From NCBI GenBank assembly GCA_023437715.1, contig JAEZFK010000021.1:1-64000 (forward strand): a stretch of 64,000 nt of DNA, read 5' to 3'. Source of the DNA: Bacillota bacterium (GTDB lineage: Bacteria > Bacillota > Clostridia > Lachnospirales > Lachnospiraceae). Positions within the stretch are counted from its first letter, which is position 1; each line of letters starts with the position of its first letter. Position numbers and translations under genes: made by a program. The notes beneath the pieces were generated by a model, which had not been told where the DNA came from, searched no databases, and saw only the letters and a program-made list of their open reading frames with translations. This document shows, piece by piece, positions 42,808 to 52,356 of the stretch.

Positions 42808-42836
42808 TTGAAATTTCAAGGTACCAATGCTATGAT
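42808..42836 (+). promoter_or_regulatory. Promoter of polysaccharide operon 1
   Basis: TTGAAA at 42808-42813 and TATGAT at 42831-42836 with a 17-base spacer, 46 bases before the binding-protein start. The remaining 240 bases of this divergent gap, up to the AraC gene, contain A/T-rich direct and inverted stretches that probably include the AraC binding sites; none is distinct enough to name. Confidence 0.7.
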
Positions 42837-42882
42837 GACTCTGCGATTTGATCCGCACAAAAAAATAATTGGGAGGTATGAA

Positions 42883-44463
42883 ATGAGAATCAAGAAATTG
42901 GTCGCATCTGGAATGGCCCTTACAATGGCAATGTCTGTCATGTTAAGCGGATGTTCCTCCAAAAACTCAACAGAAGCCACCACCAGCGGCGCAGCCGCTA
43001 CGGAAGCCGGAGGCACAACAGAGGCAGCAAAAGAAGAAGTGAAGAAGCCGGAGAAGATTACCATTATGGTAGACGGAACGGTAACCACAAAGGTGAACAA
43101 CAGAGATGCCTTTGAGAAGAGATGGGAAGAGCTTACAGGAATCGATTTAGAGATCATCCAGCCTGACCATGACGCCTATTACGATGTAGTCGGCCAGACC
43201 TTTGCATCAGGCCCAGAGAACTGGCCCGATGCCATTATCCTGTCCTCTACTTATTATGCAGGGTATGCCGAGGAAGGCGCTCTGTGGGATATGACGGATG
43301 CATGGAATAATTCTGAATTAAAGGCTTCCGGCCGTGTAACCGGCGAGGCTGTAGTAGATAACATGAAGATTGACGGAAAGCTTTACGGTTTCCCTGTTAC
43401 CAGAGGAAACGGCTGCGTTACCTATGTAAAGAAAGCATGGCTGGACAACGTTGGCTTAGAGGCTCCGCAAAACTATGATGAATACATGAACATGCTGAAG
43501 GCATTTACAGAAGGCGATCCTGACGGAAACGGCGTTAACGGCGATACATATGGTGTTTCCGCAGCCGGTATCATCGGAACAGAGGCTCCTTTTGTAAACT
43601 ATCTGCCTGAGTTCTATCAGGACGCTTATCCTTCTTTCATAAAGGGCGATGACGGCGTTTGGTATGACGGATTTACAAAGGATAACTTTAAGGATGCTTT
43701 AAAGAGGCTGCAGGAAGCTTATGCAGCAGGCTATATTGATAAGGAAACCCTGACAAACGGAACAAATGACTGCCGCAACAAGTTCTATGAGGACAAATTC
43801 GGCGTATTCACCTACTGGGCAGGAACATGGGCCTCCAATTTAAAGAATAACCTGGAAGCCAACGGAAAGAGCGGCGAGCTGGTTGCCTTAAAGCCCATTG
43901 CAGAGGTAGGTTCTTATCTGGAGAGAACTCCTCCTGTATGGTGTATCACATCTTCCTGTAAGAATCCGGAAGGCGTATACAAATATCTTATCGAATCCAT
44001 GCTGGACGGCGGAGATATGCAGACTTTGTGGAGCTACGGCGTAGAGGATGTACACTGGTCAAATAAGGCTGAAACCATTCTTGATAATACCTACAGCGAA
44101 GGTCAGTTCCACTTAAAGGAAAGCCTTGAGAAACCCGGAACACAGTATACAAAGCAGCATATCGATCCAATGCTTGCAATTGTCAACTGGGATAACAACC
44201 CTGGAAAAGACAGCGTAAAGCCGGAAGCCAAGGATTCCCAGGAAATGTTTAATAATAACTGTCATCAGGCCCAGATCGTTCCGTCTACGGAAGATATGGC
44301 AACCTACAACGGAGATTTAACCACACTGAAGAACTCCATCATTGCGGACGTTGTTGTCCAGGGAATCTCTGTGGACGAAGCCTACAAGCGCTTTGAAAGC
44401 GACGGCGGCGCAAAGTGGTCACAGATGATCGTTGATTCCTTAAATGAACAGCAAGCAAAATAG
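42883..44463 (+). CDS. Extracellular solute-binding lipoprotein (sugar ABC transporter)
   Basis: A 526-residue lipoprotein binding component. The signal sequence ends in the lipobox MLSGCS (Cys at 24), followed by a Ser/Thr/Ala/Glu linker. The mature part has the fold of the large LplA/YtcQ-type oligosaccharide-binding proteins that feed YteP/YtcP permeases. GGGAGGT lies before the ATG at 42883; earlier in-frame ATGs lack one. First gene of operon 1; ligand is predicted to be an oligosaccharide from the GH43-type substrates made by the neighbouring enzymes. No ATPase gene is in the operon, so a shared MsmX-like ATPase is likely. Confidence 0.9.
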   Translation: MRIKKLVASGMALTMAMSVMLSGCSSKNSTEATTSGAAATEAGGTTEAAKEEVKKPEKITIMVDGTVTTKVNNRDAFEKRWEELTGIDLEIIQPDHDAYYDVVGQTFASGPENWPDAIILSSTYYAGYAEEGALWDMTDAWNNSELKASGRVTGEAVVDNMKIDGKLYGFPVTRGNGCVTYVKKAWLDNVGLEAPQNYDEYMNMLKAFTEGDPDGNGVNGDTYGVSAAGIIGTEAPFVNYLPEFYQDAYPSFIKGDDGVWYDGFTKDNFKDALKRLQEAYAAGYIDKETLTNGTNDCRNKFYEDKFGVFTYWAGTWASNLKNNLEANGKSGELVALKPIAEVGSYLERTPPVWCITSSCKNPEGVYKYLIESMLDGGDMQTLWSYGVEDVHWSNKAETILDNTYSEGQFHLKESLEKPGTQYTKQHIDPMLAIVNWDNNPGKDSVKPEAKDSQEMFNNNCHQAQIVPSTEDMATYNGDLTTLKNSIIADVVVQGISVDEAYKRFESDGGAKWSQMIVDSLNEQQAK

Positions 44464-44480
44464 TTTCAGAAAGGTATGCT

Positions 44481-45440
44481 ATGATTAATAAAAAGAAAGT
44501 GCCTGCAGCGAAAGCTGCAGGCGACAATAAACGGCCTCTTCTGGTTTCCCTTTACTATTACAGGGGATTTTACCTTATGTTTCTTCCGGTCCTTATTTTT
44601 GCGGTAGTCTTTCACTATCTCCCCATGCTTGGAATACGGTATGCGTTCTTTTCCTATAAAGGCATAAAGGAACCTGTATTCATTGGCCTTGCAAATTTTG
44701 AGAAGATGGTGAACATGCCCGGCTTCTGGAGCGCTTTTGGCAATACCATAAGCTTAAGCGTGATTAAGCTTTTACTGAATACATTCATGGCAGTTGCCCT
44801 TTCCCTTATGCTCAATGAGCTGCGGTCCCTGACATTTAAAAAGGTTTCCCAGACCATCGTCTACCTTCCCCATTTCATGTCATGGGTAGTAACCGCTTCC
44901 GTATTCACCTTGATTCTTTCCCCTACCAATGCGGGACTGATCAACTCTCTGTTAGTCAAGCTGGGCTTCATAAAGGAAGGAATTTATTTCCTGGGCGACC
45001 AGAACTGGTGGCGGCCCATGTATTACGTAATCAATATCTGGAAGGATACAGGCTGGGGCACCATCATCTTCATGGCAACGCTTTCCGGCATCAATCCGGA
45101 GCTTTACGAAGCGGCCTCCATGGATGGAGCGGGGCGCTGGAACCGGCTGCGCTACATCACATTGCCTGCTTTGAGTAACACGATTATTACGGTATTAATT
45201 TTAAATCTGGCAAAGGTTATGAATCTGTTTGAATCCGTATTCGTACTGCAAAATGACGCGGTGGTGAGGCAGGCAGACGTTTTACAGACTTACATATATA
45301 CACAGACATTCAATTCCGGGGCCCTTCCTGATTACGGCTATACCACGGCGGTAGGTCTGGTTTCCTCATTGGTAGGGTGCTTCCTTGTACTGGTCTGCAA
45401 TCGGGCAAGCTACAAGGTTCGCGGAAAAGGAATTGTATAG
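44481..45440 (+). CDS. ABC sugar transporter permease, first subunit (YteP/LplB-like)
   Basis: A 319-residue six-helix permease with the family's cytosolic coupling motif EAASMDGAGRWNRLRYITLP (EAA loop). The N-terminal cytosolic extension KKKVPAAKAAG is followed by helix 1. It starts 17 bases after the binding-protein stop, behind AAAGG. It pairs with the next gene. Confidence 0.9.
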   Translation: MINKKKVPAAKAAGDNKRPLLVSLYYYRGFYLMFLPVLIFAVVFHYLPMLGIRYAFFSYKGIKEPVFIGLANFEKMVNMPGFWSAFGNTISLSVIKLLLNTFMAVALSLMLNELRSLTFKKVSQTIVYLPHFMSWVVTASVFTLILSPTNAGLINSLLVKLGFIKEGIYFLGDQNWWRPMYYVINIWKDTGWGTIIFMATLSGINPELYEAASMDGAGRWNRLRYITLPALSNTIITVLILNLAKVMNLFESVFVLQNDAVVRQADVLQTYIYTQTFNSGALPDYGYTTAVGLVSSLVGCFLVLVCNRASYKVRGKGIV

Positions 45441-45454
45441 GGGGGAGAAAGAAC

Positions 45455-46291
45455 ATGACAAAGAAAAAAACCGCATTTGACTATGTGCTGATGGTTGTAT
45501 TTGTGCTTATAAGCCTTATCATGATAATCCCCATCTACAAAGTCCTCATTGATTCATTGGATTTAAAAACGGCTTACGGTATGAAGCTGTTTCCGGAGAA
45601 ATTCGGCTTCGCAGGATACATTTCCGTATTCACCAATCCAACGCTGTATAAGCCGTTCCTGGTCTCCTGTCTGACAACTGTAGTGGGAACCTTTGCAGGC
45701 CTTGCCATTTCCACCCTGGGAGCCTATGTGCTGATCCAGTGGAAAATGCCGGGAAGAAACTTTTTTGCAGGTCTTCTGCTGCTGACCATGATTTTTAACG
45801 GCGGTATGATTCCCACCTACCTGGTCATGAAAACACTTCACTTAACCAATACTCTGTGGGTGGTCATCCTGCTTCCGGCCATCAATGTTTACAACATGGT
45901 CCTTATGAGAAACTTCTTTGAAGGAATTCCGGTGAGCCTGTTTGAATCCGCAGAGATTGACGGATGCTCCCCTATGAGAATATTCTTTGGGATTGTCCTG
46001 CCTCTTTCCAAGGCGGCTCTTACAGCAATCGGCCTTATGTATGCCGTTGGTTATTGGAACGATTATACTAATTATAAACTTTATATCACCAATGAGAATC
46101 TGTATAACTTCCAGATGAAGTTAAGGACTCTTATTATGGGAAGCGATCTGCCCACCGCAATCGGAGGCGCGACAGAGAATACGGTAAAGAATGCAGCCGT
46201 TATCGTTGCAATCCTTCCCTTTATGATTATTTATCCGTTCTGCCAGAAATATTTTATTCAGGGCGTAAATATCGGAGCCGTGAAGGAATAA
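45455..46291 (+). CDS. ABC sugar transporter permease, second subunit (YtcP/LplC-like)
   Basis: A 278-residue six-helix permease with EAA loop SAEIDGCSPMRIFFGIVLP and the conserved final segment KYFIQGVNIGAVKE typical of LplC/YtcP. The start at ATG 45455 has GGGGGAGAAAG upstream; an in-frame start 78 bases earlier overlaps the previous gene and lacks a ribosome site. With its partner it forms the membrane channel for the binding protein at 42883. Confidence 0.92.
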   Translation: MTKKKTAFDYVLMVVFVLISLIMIIPIYKVLIDSLDLKTAYGMKLFPEKFGFAGYISVFTNPTLYKPFLVSCLTTVVGTFAGLAISTLGAYVLIQWKMPGRNFFAGLLLLTMIFNGGMIPTYLVMKTLHLTNTLWVVILLPAINVYNMVLMRNFFEGIPVSLFESAEIDGCSPMRIFFGIVLPLSKAALTAIGLMYAVGYWNDYTNYKLYITNENLYNFQMKLRTLIMGSDLPTAIGGATENTVKNAAVIVAILPFMIIYPFCQKYFIQGVNIGAVKE

Positions 46292-46306
46292 TGGCTTTCG
46301 GCATGG

Positions 46307-46333
46307 AAAGGGGCAGTTGTCTGCTCCTTTTTC
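46307..46333 (+). terminator. Attenuator-type hairpin between permease and GH43 genes
   Basis: AAAGGGGCAG pairs with CTGCTCCTTT (one wobble) around TTGT, followed by a TTCTT tract. It probably reduces transcription of the downstream enzyme genes relative to the transporter. Confidence 0.65.
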
Positions 46334-46381
46334 TTCGGTTATAATGGTTATAAATTAAATGACCCTCAGGAGGTAATGAAC

Positions 46382-47914
46382 ATGTACCAAAATCCGATTT
46401 TGTATGCAGATTATTCCGATCCGGATGTTATCCGTGTGGGAGACGATTACTATATGGTATCCTCTTCCTTTGCCTATCTTCCCGGCGTTCCTCTTCTTCA
46501 TTCCAAGGACCTGGTCCATTGGGAAATCATCAACCACTGTGTTCCGTCCCTGCCCTTTGAGAAATACAACAATCCCTCCCACGGCTCCGGGACCTGGGCT
46601 CCTGCCATCCGTTATCATGACGGGATGTTCTACATCTTCGTTCCCCTTGTAGACGAAGGGATTTTTGTTGCCAGATCTGCCGATCCCTATGGGGAGTTTA
46701 CCTTAAACTGCCTTCATGCGACAAAGGGCTGGATCGATCCCTGTCCTTTCTGGGATGACGACGGCAAGGCCTATATGGTGTTTGCCTATGCCGGAAGCCG
46801 AAGCGGAATCAAGCACAGGCTGGATCTGGTGGAGATTGATCCGGACTGCACCGGGCTTCTGGGAGAGCCTGTCACCATCTTTGACGGCCAGCAGTTAGGG
46901 CCTACGACGGAAGGACCCAAGCTTTACAAGTATCAGGGCTATTACTACATTCTCATGCCTTCCGGCGGAGTGGCTCCCGGCTGGCAGTCTGTTTTAAGGG
47001 CAGAGTCTGTGACAGGGCCTTATGAGTATAAGATTGTCATGCACCAGGGAAATACGGAGGTCAACGGGCCTCACCAGGGCGGCTGGGTCACAGGGCCTGA
47101 CGGCAGGCACTGGTTCATTCATTTCCAGGATGTGATCGAGCTGGGAAGAATCATCCATTTACAGCCCATGTGCTTTAACGCTGGCTGGCCGTTTATCGGA
47201 ACTGAGCAGAACGGGGACGGCATCGGAGAGCCTGTAAAGGAGTGGAGTCTTCCTGTGGAGGGACAGCCGGAATACCGGATTGCCCAATCCGATGACTTCT
47301 CCGGCAGCACCTTAGGACTCCAGTGGCAGTGGCAGGCCAATCCACGGGATTCTTTCTATTCCTTAAACGGTCATCCGGGCATCCGCCTGTTCTGTCTTGA
47401 TAATCCTGCCAGGGAAACCCTTCTGTGGTATGCGCCCAATGCCATGACCCAGATTCCCCAGCATCAGGCCCTTTCCGCTGTGACCAAGGTGCGGCTTTTT
47501 GGGGAGAAGGAAGGAGATATGGCTGCCATTGGAATGATCGGCCATCTTTATGCCTATCTGGGCCTTGTGAAAGGAGCGGCAGGCAATGAGCTGGTTCTTT
47601 ATTCAGGAATCGTTATGAAAAAGGAATTTGAGGGAGAGGCTGTGGAAGAGCCTCAGATTTCCGTTCCCTATGAGGGCGATACGGTCTATCTCCGGATGGA
47701 GCTTTTTAAGAATAAGACCTACTGCTTTTCCTGGTCCACGGACGGCATCCGTTACACAGCCATCGGAGGGCCCAATCCTCTCCGCAGGGCTACCTGGACA
47801 GGAGCCAAGCTTTGCCTCTGGAGCGCAAATAAAAACAACTTGATTTCAGAAGGGTACGGAGAGTATGAATTTATACACATCGAAGACAGAAGCGGCTGCG
47901 AAACGGACCTTTGA
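46382..47914 (+). CDS. GH43 glycoside hydrolase, beta-xylosidase/arabinofuranosidase type
   Basis: A 510-residue intracellular enzyme. The five-bladed propeller starts NPILYADYSDPDVIRVGDDY (catalytic base Asp), continues through IDPCPFWDDDGKAYM (the pKa-modulating Asp region) and TTEGPKLYKYQGYYY (general acid Glu), and ends in a beta-sandwich domain (~310-500) as in GH43 xylosidases. It has no signal peptide, so it acts on imported oligosaccharides. ATG 46382 is 8 bases after AGGAGG; ATG 46376 is too close. Its end overlaps the next gene by 50 bases. Confidence 0.9.
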   Translation: MYQNPILYADYSDPDVIRVGDDYYMVSSSFAYLPGVPLLHSKDLVHWEIINHCVPSLPFEKYNNPSHGSGTWAPAIRYHDGMFYIFVPLVDEGIFVARSADPYGEFTLNCLHATKGWIDPCPFWDDDGKAYMVFAYAGSRSGIKHRLDLVEIDPDCTGLLGEPVTIFDGQQLGPTTEGPKLYKYQGYYYILMPSGGVAPGWQSVLRAESVTGPYEYKIVMHQGNTEVNGPHQGGWVTGPDGRHWFIHFQDVIELGRIIHLQPMCFNAGWPFIGTEQNGDGIGEPVKEWSLPVEGQPEYRIAQSDDFSGSTLGLQWQWQANPRDSFYSLNGHPGIRLFCLDNPARETLLWYAPNAMTQIPQHQALSAVTKVRLFGEKEGDMAAIGMIGHLYAYLGLVKGAAGNELVLYSGIVMKKEFEGEAVEEPQISVPYEGDTVYLRMELFKNKTYCFSWSTDGIRYTAIGGPNPLRRATWTGAKLCLWSANKNNLISEGYGEYEFIHIEDRSGCETDL

Positions 47915-49643
47915 GGCGGCCGAAAGAGGAGATAAGGAGGCAGTTCTGCATCTCATCGACCATTCTTTTAATATAGAAGACTGCGATGAAAAGGGAAACA
48001 GCCTTCTCCATTACGCGGTAAAGGGAAGAAACCTGGACCTTGTGGCTTTCCTGGTGAAAAAGTGCGCCATGGACCCTACATGGGCCAATCAGTCCATGGT
48101 GACGCCCTACGACCTGGCAGAGGGGAATGGTTCCCTTGAGGAGTATTTCCAGTCGGTCTGCGGCTTTTCCAGGGAGAAATGCTACCGGAACCCGGTATGC
48201 CGCGGAATGAATCCGGACCCCAGCGTTCTGCGGGTAGGGGACGACTACTATATGGTCAATTCCAGCTTTATCTATTTTCCCTCCATTCCCATATCCCATT
48301 CTAAGGATCTGGTTCACTGGAAAGTCATCGGCTACGCGGTGACGGACAGGAAGTGGGCGGAAGAATTTTTAGGAGAGCTGGAAGGGGGAAGGGGCTTCTG
48401 GGCCCCGGACATCAGCTATCATAAGGGCAGGTTCTACATTTGCGCCACCCTAAGGAAAAATGATGATGCGCCTTACATCCAGACCCAGATGGTCACCAGC
48501 TCCTCAAGGCCGGAGGGCCCTTATGACACGCCGGTCATCCACAATGTATTGGGAATCGACCCGTCCATTTTTACCGATGATGACGGAAGACGGTACATGC
48601 TCATAAACCGGGGTGCCAGGATCATGGAAATATCGGAGGACGGGAAGAAAATTCTTTCGGAGCCGTCTCTCATCTGGTACGGCCATTCCGGCCACGCGCC
48701 GGAAGGACCACATATCTTAAAAAAGGATGGATGGTATTACTGCTTTCTGGCGGAAGGCGGCACAGGAAAGGGCCACATGATTTCTGTGGCAAGGTCAGGA
48801 AACCTGTTGGGCCCCTATGAAAACTGCCCCCATAATCCCATTCTCCATCAGAAAGACGAAATGGGAAGCATCCAGTGCTGCGGCCACGGAAAGCCGGTCC
48901 AGACGCCGGACGGCAGATGGTTCATGGTATACCTTTGCTCCCGCTTCATCGATCATCAGTGGGGGATGCTGGGCCGGGAAACCTGCCTTGATGAGGTCAC
49001 CTGGACAGCCGACGGCTGGCCTGTCATAAACAGGGGGAAAGGTCCCTCCTATATGGCTGCCCTGCCCTTTCCGGACATGGAGAAAACGGCGGACGGCCTT
49101 TCCTTTGCCGGGACCTGGCTCTGTCCCAGAACAAAGGACCCGGAATTCGTCGGAGAAGAGGGAGACGGAACCCTTTGGATCAGGGGGGACGGGAAGGACT
49201 TAAATCAAAGGGATTGCAGAAGCCTTCTGGTAAAATGCCAGCCGGATTTTGGCTTTTCCATGGAATTTGAAATGAGCTTTCCTGACCAGGGAAATGAGAA
49301 ATTCACCTCCGATGCAGGGGTGACCCTCTATTACGATGAAAACACCTACATAAAATTCGGGGTGACGGAAACCTCCGTATTCGTATCTGAATATGTAGAC
49401 GACGCCTATGTGAGGACAGAAACAACTCCCTTCCATTTTCAGGGCCCGGTGACTTTCCGGGTGGAAACGGACGGGCTTACGAGAACTTTCTTTCTAAATA
49501 ATAAGCTTCTGTGGCAATGGACGGATGTGACTTCCATCTGTTCCGAAGGCCTTATAAAGGGCAAGCGCTTTACAGGAGCCATGTATGGAGTGTATGTAAA
49601 TGGCAAAAATCTTTTACGCTGGAGACAGCACAGTAACCTTTAA
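47865..49643 (+). CDS. GH43 glycoside hydrolase with N-terminal ankyrin repeats
   Basis: A 592-residue protein with an uncommon layout. Residues ~12-95 look like two ankyrin repeats (AAERGDKEAVLHLI, then GNSLLHYAVKGRNLDLVAFL and VTPYDLAEGNGSLEEYF). A GH43 domain follows with NPDPSVLRVGDDYYM (base Asp), IDPSIFTDDDGRRYM and APEGPHILKKDGWYY (acid Glu), then a C-terminal beta-sandwich. There is no signal peptide. Start ATG 47865 lies inside the preceding gene; the ribosome site GGAGAG is close to it. The GH43 part is a full-length enzyme. The ankyrin part may mediate dimer or partner binding. It overlaps the next gene by 44 bases. Confidence 0.85.
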   Translation: MNLYTSKTEAAAKRTFEAAERGDKEAVLHLIDHSFNIEDCDEKGNSLLHYAVKGRNLDLVAFLVKKCAMDPTWANQSMVTPYDLAEGNGSLEEYFQSVCGFSREKCYRNPVCRGMNPDPSVLRVGDDYYMVNSSFIYFPSIPISHSKDLVHWKVIGYAVTDRKWAEEFLGELEGGRGFWAPDISYHKGRFYICATLRKNDDAPYIQTQMVTSSSRPEGPYDTPVIHNVLGIDPSIFTDDDGRRYMLINRGARIMEISEDGKKILSEPSLIWYGHSGHAPEGPHILKKDGWYYCFLAEGGTGKGHMISVARSGNLLGPYENCPHNPILHQKDEMGSIQCCGHGKPVQTPDGRWFMVYLCSRFIDHQWGMLGRETCLDEVTWTADGWPVINRGKGPSYMAALPFPDMEKTADGLSFAGTWLCPRTKDPEFVGEEGDGTLWIRGDGKDLNQRDCRSLLVKCQPDFGFSMEFEMSFPDQGNEKFTSDAGVTLYYDENTYIKFGVTETSVFVSEYVDDAYVRTETTPFHFQGPVTFRVETDGLTRTFFLNNKLLWQWTDVTSICSEGLIKGKRFTGAMYGVYVNGKNLLRWRQHSNL

Positions 49644-50280
49644 TAAAATATCCACCTACCCCCAGACCGGGATTTCCCAGGCAATGCTTTTGTACTTAAA
49701 GGATGAGGTGGAAATGAGAAGCTTTGCCCGGAACGGGCGCAGCACCAAATCCTTTCTGGAGGAGGGCCGTCTGGCTCTCATAGAAAAGGAGATGGGGGAG
49801 GGGGATTTCCTCTTCATCCAGTTCGGCCACAACGATTCAAAGGATGATCCGGAAAGGCATACGGACCCGGACACCACCTACAGGGAAAATCTCATGCAGT
49901 TTATCTCTGCCGCAAGGGAGAAAGGAGCTTTTCCGGTTCTTATCACCCCCATTGCCAGAAGGCTTTTTGATGAAAACGGCGTTTTCCTGCCGGGAAGCCA
50001 CGGAGCTTATCCCGGCGCCATGAAGCGGACCGGGGAAGAGGCGGGAGTGCCTGTGATCGACTTAACCACTATTACGGAAAAATATCTGTCGGATGTGGGA
50101 GATGTGGCTTCAAAGGCCTATTTCATGTGGCCGAAGGACAACACTCATTTAAAGCCGGAGGGAGCTGTTCTTATGGCCGGCTTTCTCTGCCGGGAACTGG
50201 AAAAGCTGGGTTCTCCCTACCGGGATCTTTTGGAGGACAGGCAAGAGCGGGCAGAGAATATTGGACTTGATGTTTCTTAG
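49600..50280 (+). CDS. SGNH/GDSL esterase, rhamnogalacturonan acetylesterase-like
   Basis: A 226-residue intracellular esterase. YAGDSTVT is block I with the catalytic Ser, FARNGRSTKSF gives the Gly block, FIQFGHND is the Asn block and DNTHLKPEGA the Asp-x-x-His block: the YesT/RhgT-type arrangement that removes acetyl groups from pectin or xylan oligosaccharides. It fits the overlapping GH43 genes upstream. It is followed 8 bases later by an ABC exporter gene. Confidence 0.88.
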   Translation: MAKIFYAGDSTVTFNKISTYPQTGISQAMLLYLKDEVEMRSFARNGRSTKSFLEEGRLALIEKEMGEGDFLFIQFGHNDSKDDPERHTDPDTTYRENLMQFISAAREKGAFPVLITPIARRLFDENGVFLPGSHGAYPGAMKRTGEEAGVPVIDLTTITEKYLSDVGDVASKAYFMWPKDNTHLKPEGAVLMAGFLCRELEKLGSPYRDLLEDRQERAENIGLDVS

Positions 50281-50288
50281 GAGCGGAT

Positions 50289-52076
50289 ATGGAAAAGTAT
50301 GAAGATATTGAGCACCGGTTTGTCCGATGCTTTCAAAAGTATGGGGACCGCTCCGTCATGGTTCTTTTCAGCTTTTACAAGGGCCAGTATCACAAGTTTT
50401 TTATTTCCACTTTCTTTTTTGTAATAAAGCATTCCCCCAGCCTGTTTTCCGCCCTGCTTGTGGCCAATGTCATAAACGGGGTCATGGAAGGGGGAGAAGC
50501 CGGGAAGCATGCCATTTTCCTCAATGTGGCCATCTGGCTGGGACTTCTGGTCATCCACCTGCCAGCCAACTGGCTTCATAACATGTATGTCAGCCGGGTC
50601 ATACGGAAGACCGAGGCAGGCCTGCGGGGGGCCTTGGTGAGAAAGCTTCAGGAATTGTCCATCCCCTACCACACAGGAACCCAGTCCGGACGGCTCCAGT
50701 CAAAGATCATCCGGGATGTGGAGGCGGTGGAAACCCTTTCCGCCCAGCTTTTCGTCAGCATGATGAACATTTTTATGAATCTGGTGATCACCCTGTCCAT
50801 AACAGCCGTAAAGAACCGGATTGTTTTGCTGTTCTTCCTTCTGGTGGCGCCGGTGACCTCCATAACCGTAATCGCTTTCCGGAAACGGATAGGCAGGGAG
50901 AACCGGGCATTCCGCCGGGAAATGGAGGAGACCAGCGCCAGGGTCATGGAGATGGTGGAGCTGGTCCCGGTGACAAGGGCTCATGCTCTGGAAAAGAAAG
51001 AAGTGGAAAAAATCCGGGAGCAGCTTAAGGAAACCGCGGAAAAGGGGTACCGTCTGGATATGATCCAGGCCCATTTCGGCGCGGTCAGCTGGTGCGTGTT
51101 TCAGGTATTCCAGGCGCTCTGCCTGGGCTTTTCCGGAGTCATGGCCTTAAACGGCCTGATAAAGATCGGAGATGTGACCTTTTACCAGGCCAGCTTTACC
51201 ACGGTGGTCAACCAGTTCACCTCCCTCATAAACCTTCTTCCTATTCTGACAAAAGGAATGGAGTCCGTTACCTCAATCGGCGAGGTTCTGGCTTCGGAGG
51301 ATGTGGAGCACAACGAGGGAAAGACGGAGATGAAAGAATTGAAAGGGAACTATTCCTTTCACAACGTACAGTTTTCCTATAAGGATTCCGAGGAACAGGT
51401 GCTTCACGGGTTTGAGCTGGAGGTAAAAGCCGGGGAGACAATCGCCCTGGTAGGAGAATCCGGTTCCGGAAAAACCACGGTTTTGAATTTACTCATCGGC
51501 TTTATCACCCCTACGGATGGACGGCTTTTAATTGACGGGCTGGATATCAATGATATTAATTTGAGAAGCTACCGGCGGTTTATTTCCGTAGTGCCTCAGA
51601 CGCCGGTGCTCTTCTCCGGCACGGTCAGGGAAAATATTGTATACGGTCTGGAGAATGTGACAGAGGAAGCGCTTGACCATGCGGTGGAAGCGGCAAATTT
51701 AAAGTCGGTCATCGCAAAGCTTCCCCAGGGCCTGGATACCATGATCGGAGAGCACGGAGGCAATTTAAGCGGCGGCCAGAGGCAGAGGATTTCCATTGCG
51801 CGGGCCATCATACGGGATCCCAAGGTGATCATTCTGGATGAGGCCACCTCAGCTCTGGATACCATTTCCGAAAAAGAGATCCAGGACGCCCTGGACCGGC
51901 TGATCAAGGGCAGGACCACCTTTATTGTGGCTCACCGGCTGTCCACCGTAAGGGGAGCGGACCGGATCGTGGTTCTGGACAAGGGAAAGATCCGGGAGGA
52001 AGGAAGCTATGAAGAGCTTATGGCCTTAAAGGGTGAATTCTATGAGATGGAACGGCTGCAGATGGCTTTAAGATAA
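50289..52076 (+). CDS. ABC transporter, fused membrane and ATPase domains
   Basis: A 595-residue exporter-type half transporter. Six hydrophobic segments fill residues ~35-320. The nucleotide-binding domain has Walker A GESGSGKTT, the Q-loop SVVPQTPVLF, signature LSGGQRQR and Walker B VIILDEATSAL, followed by His AHRLS. Such MsbA/LmrA-like proteins work as dimers and export lipids, peptides or drugs. Its place at the end of a sugar-importing operon, 8 bases after an esterase gene, is unusual; its ATPase is not the kind that powers the LplBC-type importer. The substrate is unknown. GGAGCGG lies before the ATG. Confidence 0.9.
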   Translation: MEKYEDIEHRFVRCFQKYGDRSVMVLFSFYKGQYHKFFISTFFFVIKHSPSLFSALLVANVINGVMEGGEAGKHAIFLNVAIWLGLLVIHLPANWLHNMYVSRVIRKTEAGLRGALVRKLQELSIPYHTGTQSGRLQSKIIRDVEAVETLSAQLFVSMMNIFMNLVITLSITAVKNRIVLLFFLLVAPVTSITVIAFRKRIGRENRAFRREMEETSARVMEMVELVPVTRAHALEKKEVEKIREQLKETAEKGYRLDMIQAHFGAVSWCVFQVFQALCLGFSGVMALNGLIKIGDVTFYQASFTTVVNQFTSLINLLPILTKGMESVTSIGEVLASEDVEHNEGKTEMKELKGNYSFHNVQFSYKDSEEQVLHGFELEVKAGETIALVGESGSGKTTVLNLLIGFITPTDGRLLIDGLDINDINLRSYRRFISVVPQTPVLFSGTVRENIVYGLENVTEEALDHAVEAANLKSVIAKLPQGLDTMIGEHGGNLSGGQRQRISIARAIIRDPKVIILDEATSALDTISEKEIQDALDRLIKGRTTFIVAHRLSTVRGADRIVVLDKGKIREEGSYEELMALKGEFYEMERLQMALR

Positions 52077-52158
52077 GAAAACCCCGGAATCTCCCCAGAG
52101 GGAAGCTGCAATGGCAGCTTACATAATAAAACAGTATCTATAATGTCTATAATATTAG

Positions 52159-52202
52159 AAAGCGTCTTGATATGGCTAGAACAGCCGTTTTCAAGGCGCT
52201 TT
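52159..52202 (+). terminator. Terminator ending operon 1
   Basis: AAAGCGTCTTGA pairs with TCAAGGCGCTTT (one wobble) with a 20-base loop, then a T/C tract. The 150 bases that follow to the next gene hold its promoter; no clear -35/-10 pair could be assigned. Confidence 0.75.
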
Positions 52203-52356
52203 TCTCATGGGCTGTTTTTGGGGCGGGATTATTTTAATCATTTCCCCTCATCAACCCATTTTGAACATTCAACCGTCGGATATTGCATTTACAGAAGCCC
52301 TGTTTTTCCTTAGAATATACTCATAAACATGAATTATGAATTGGGAGGTAAAAGGA

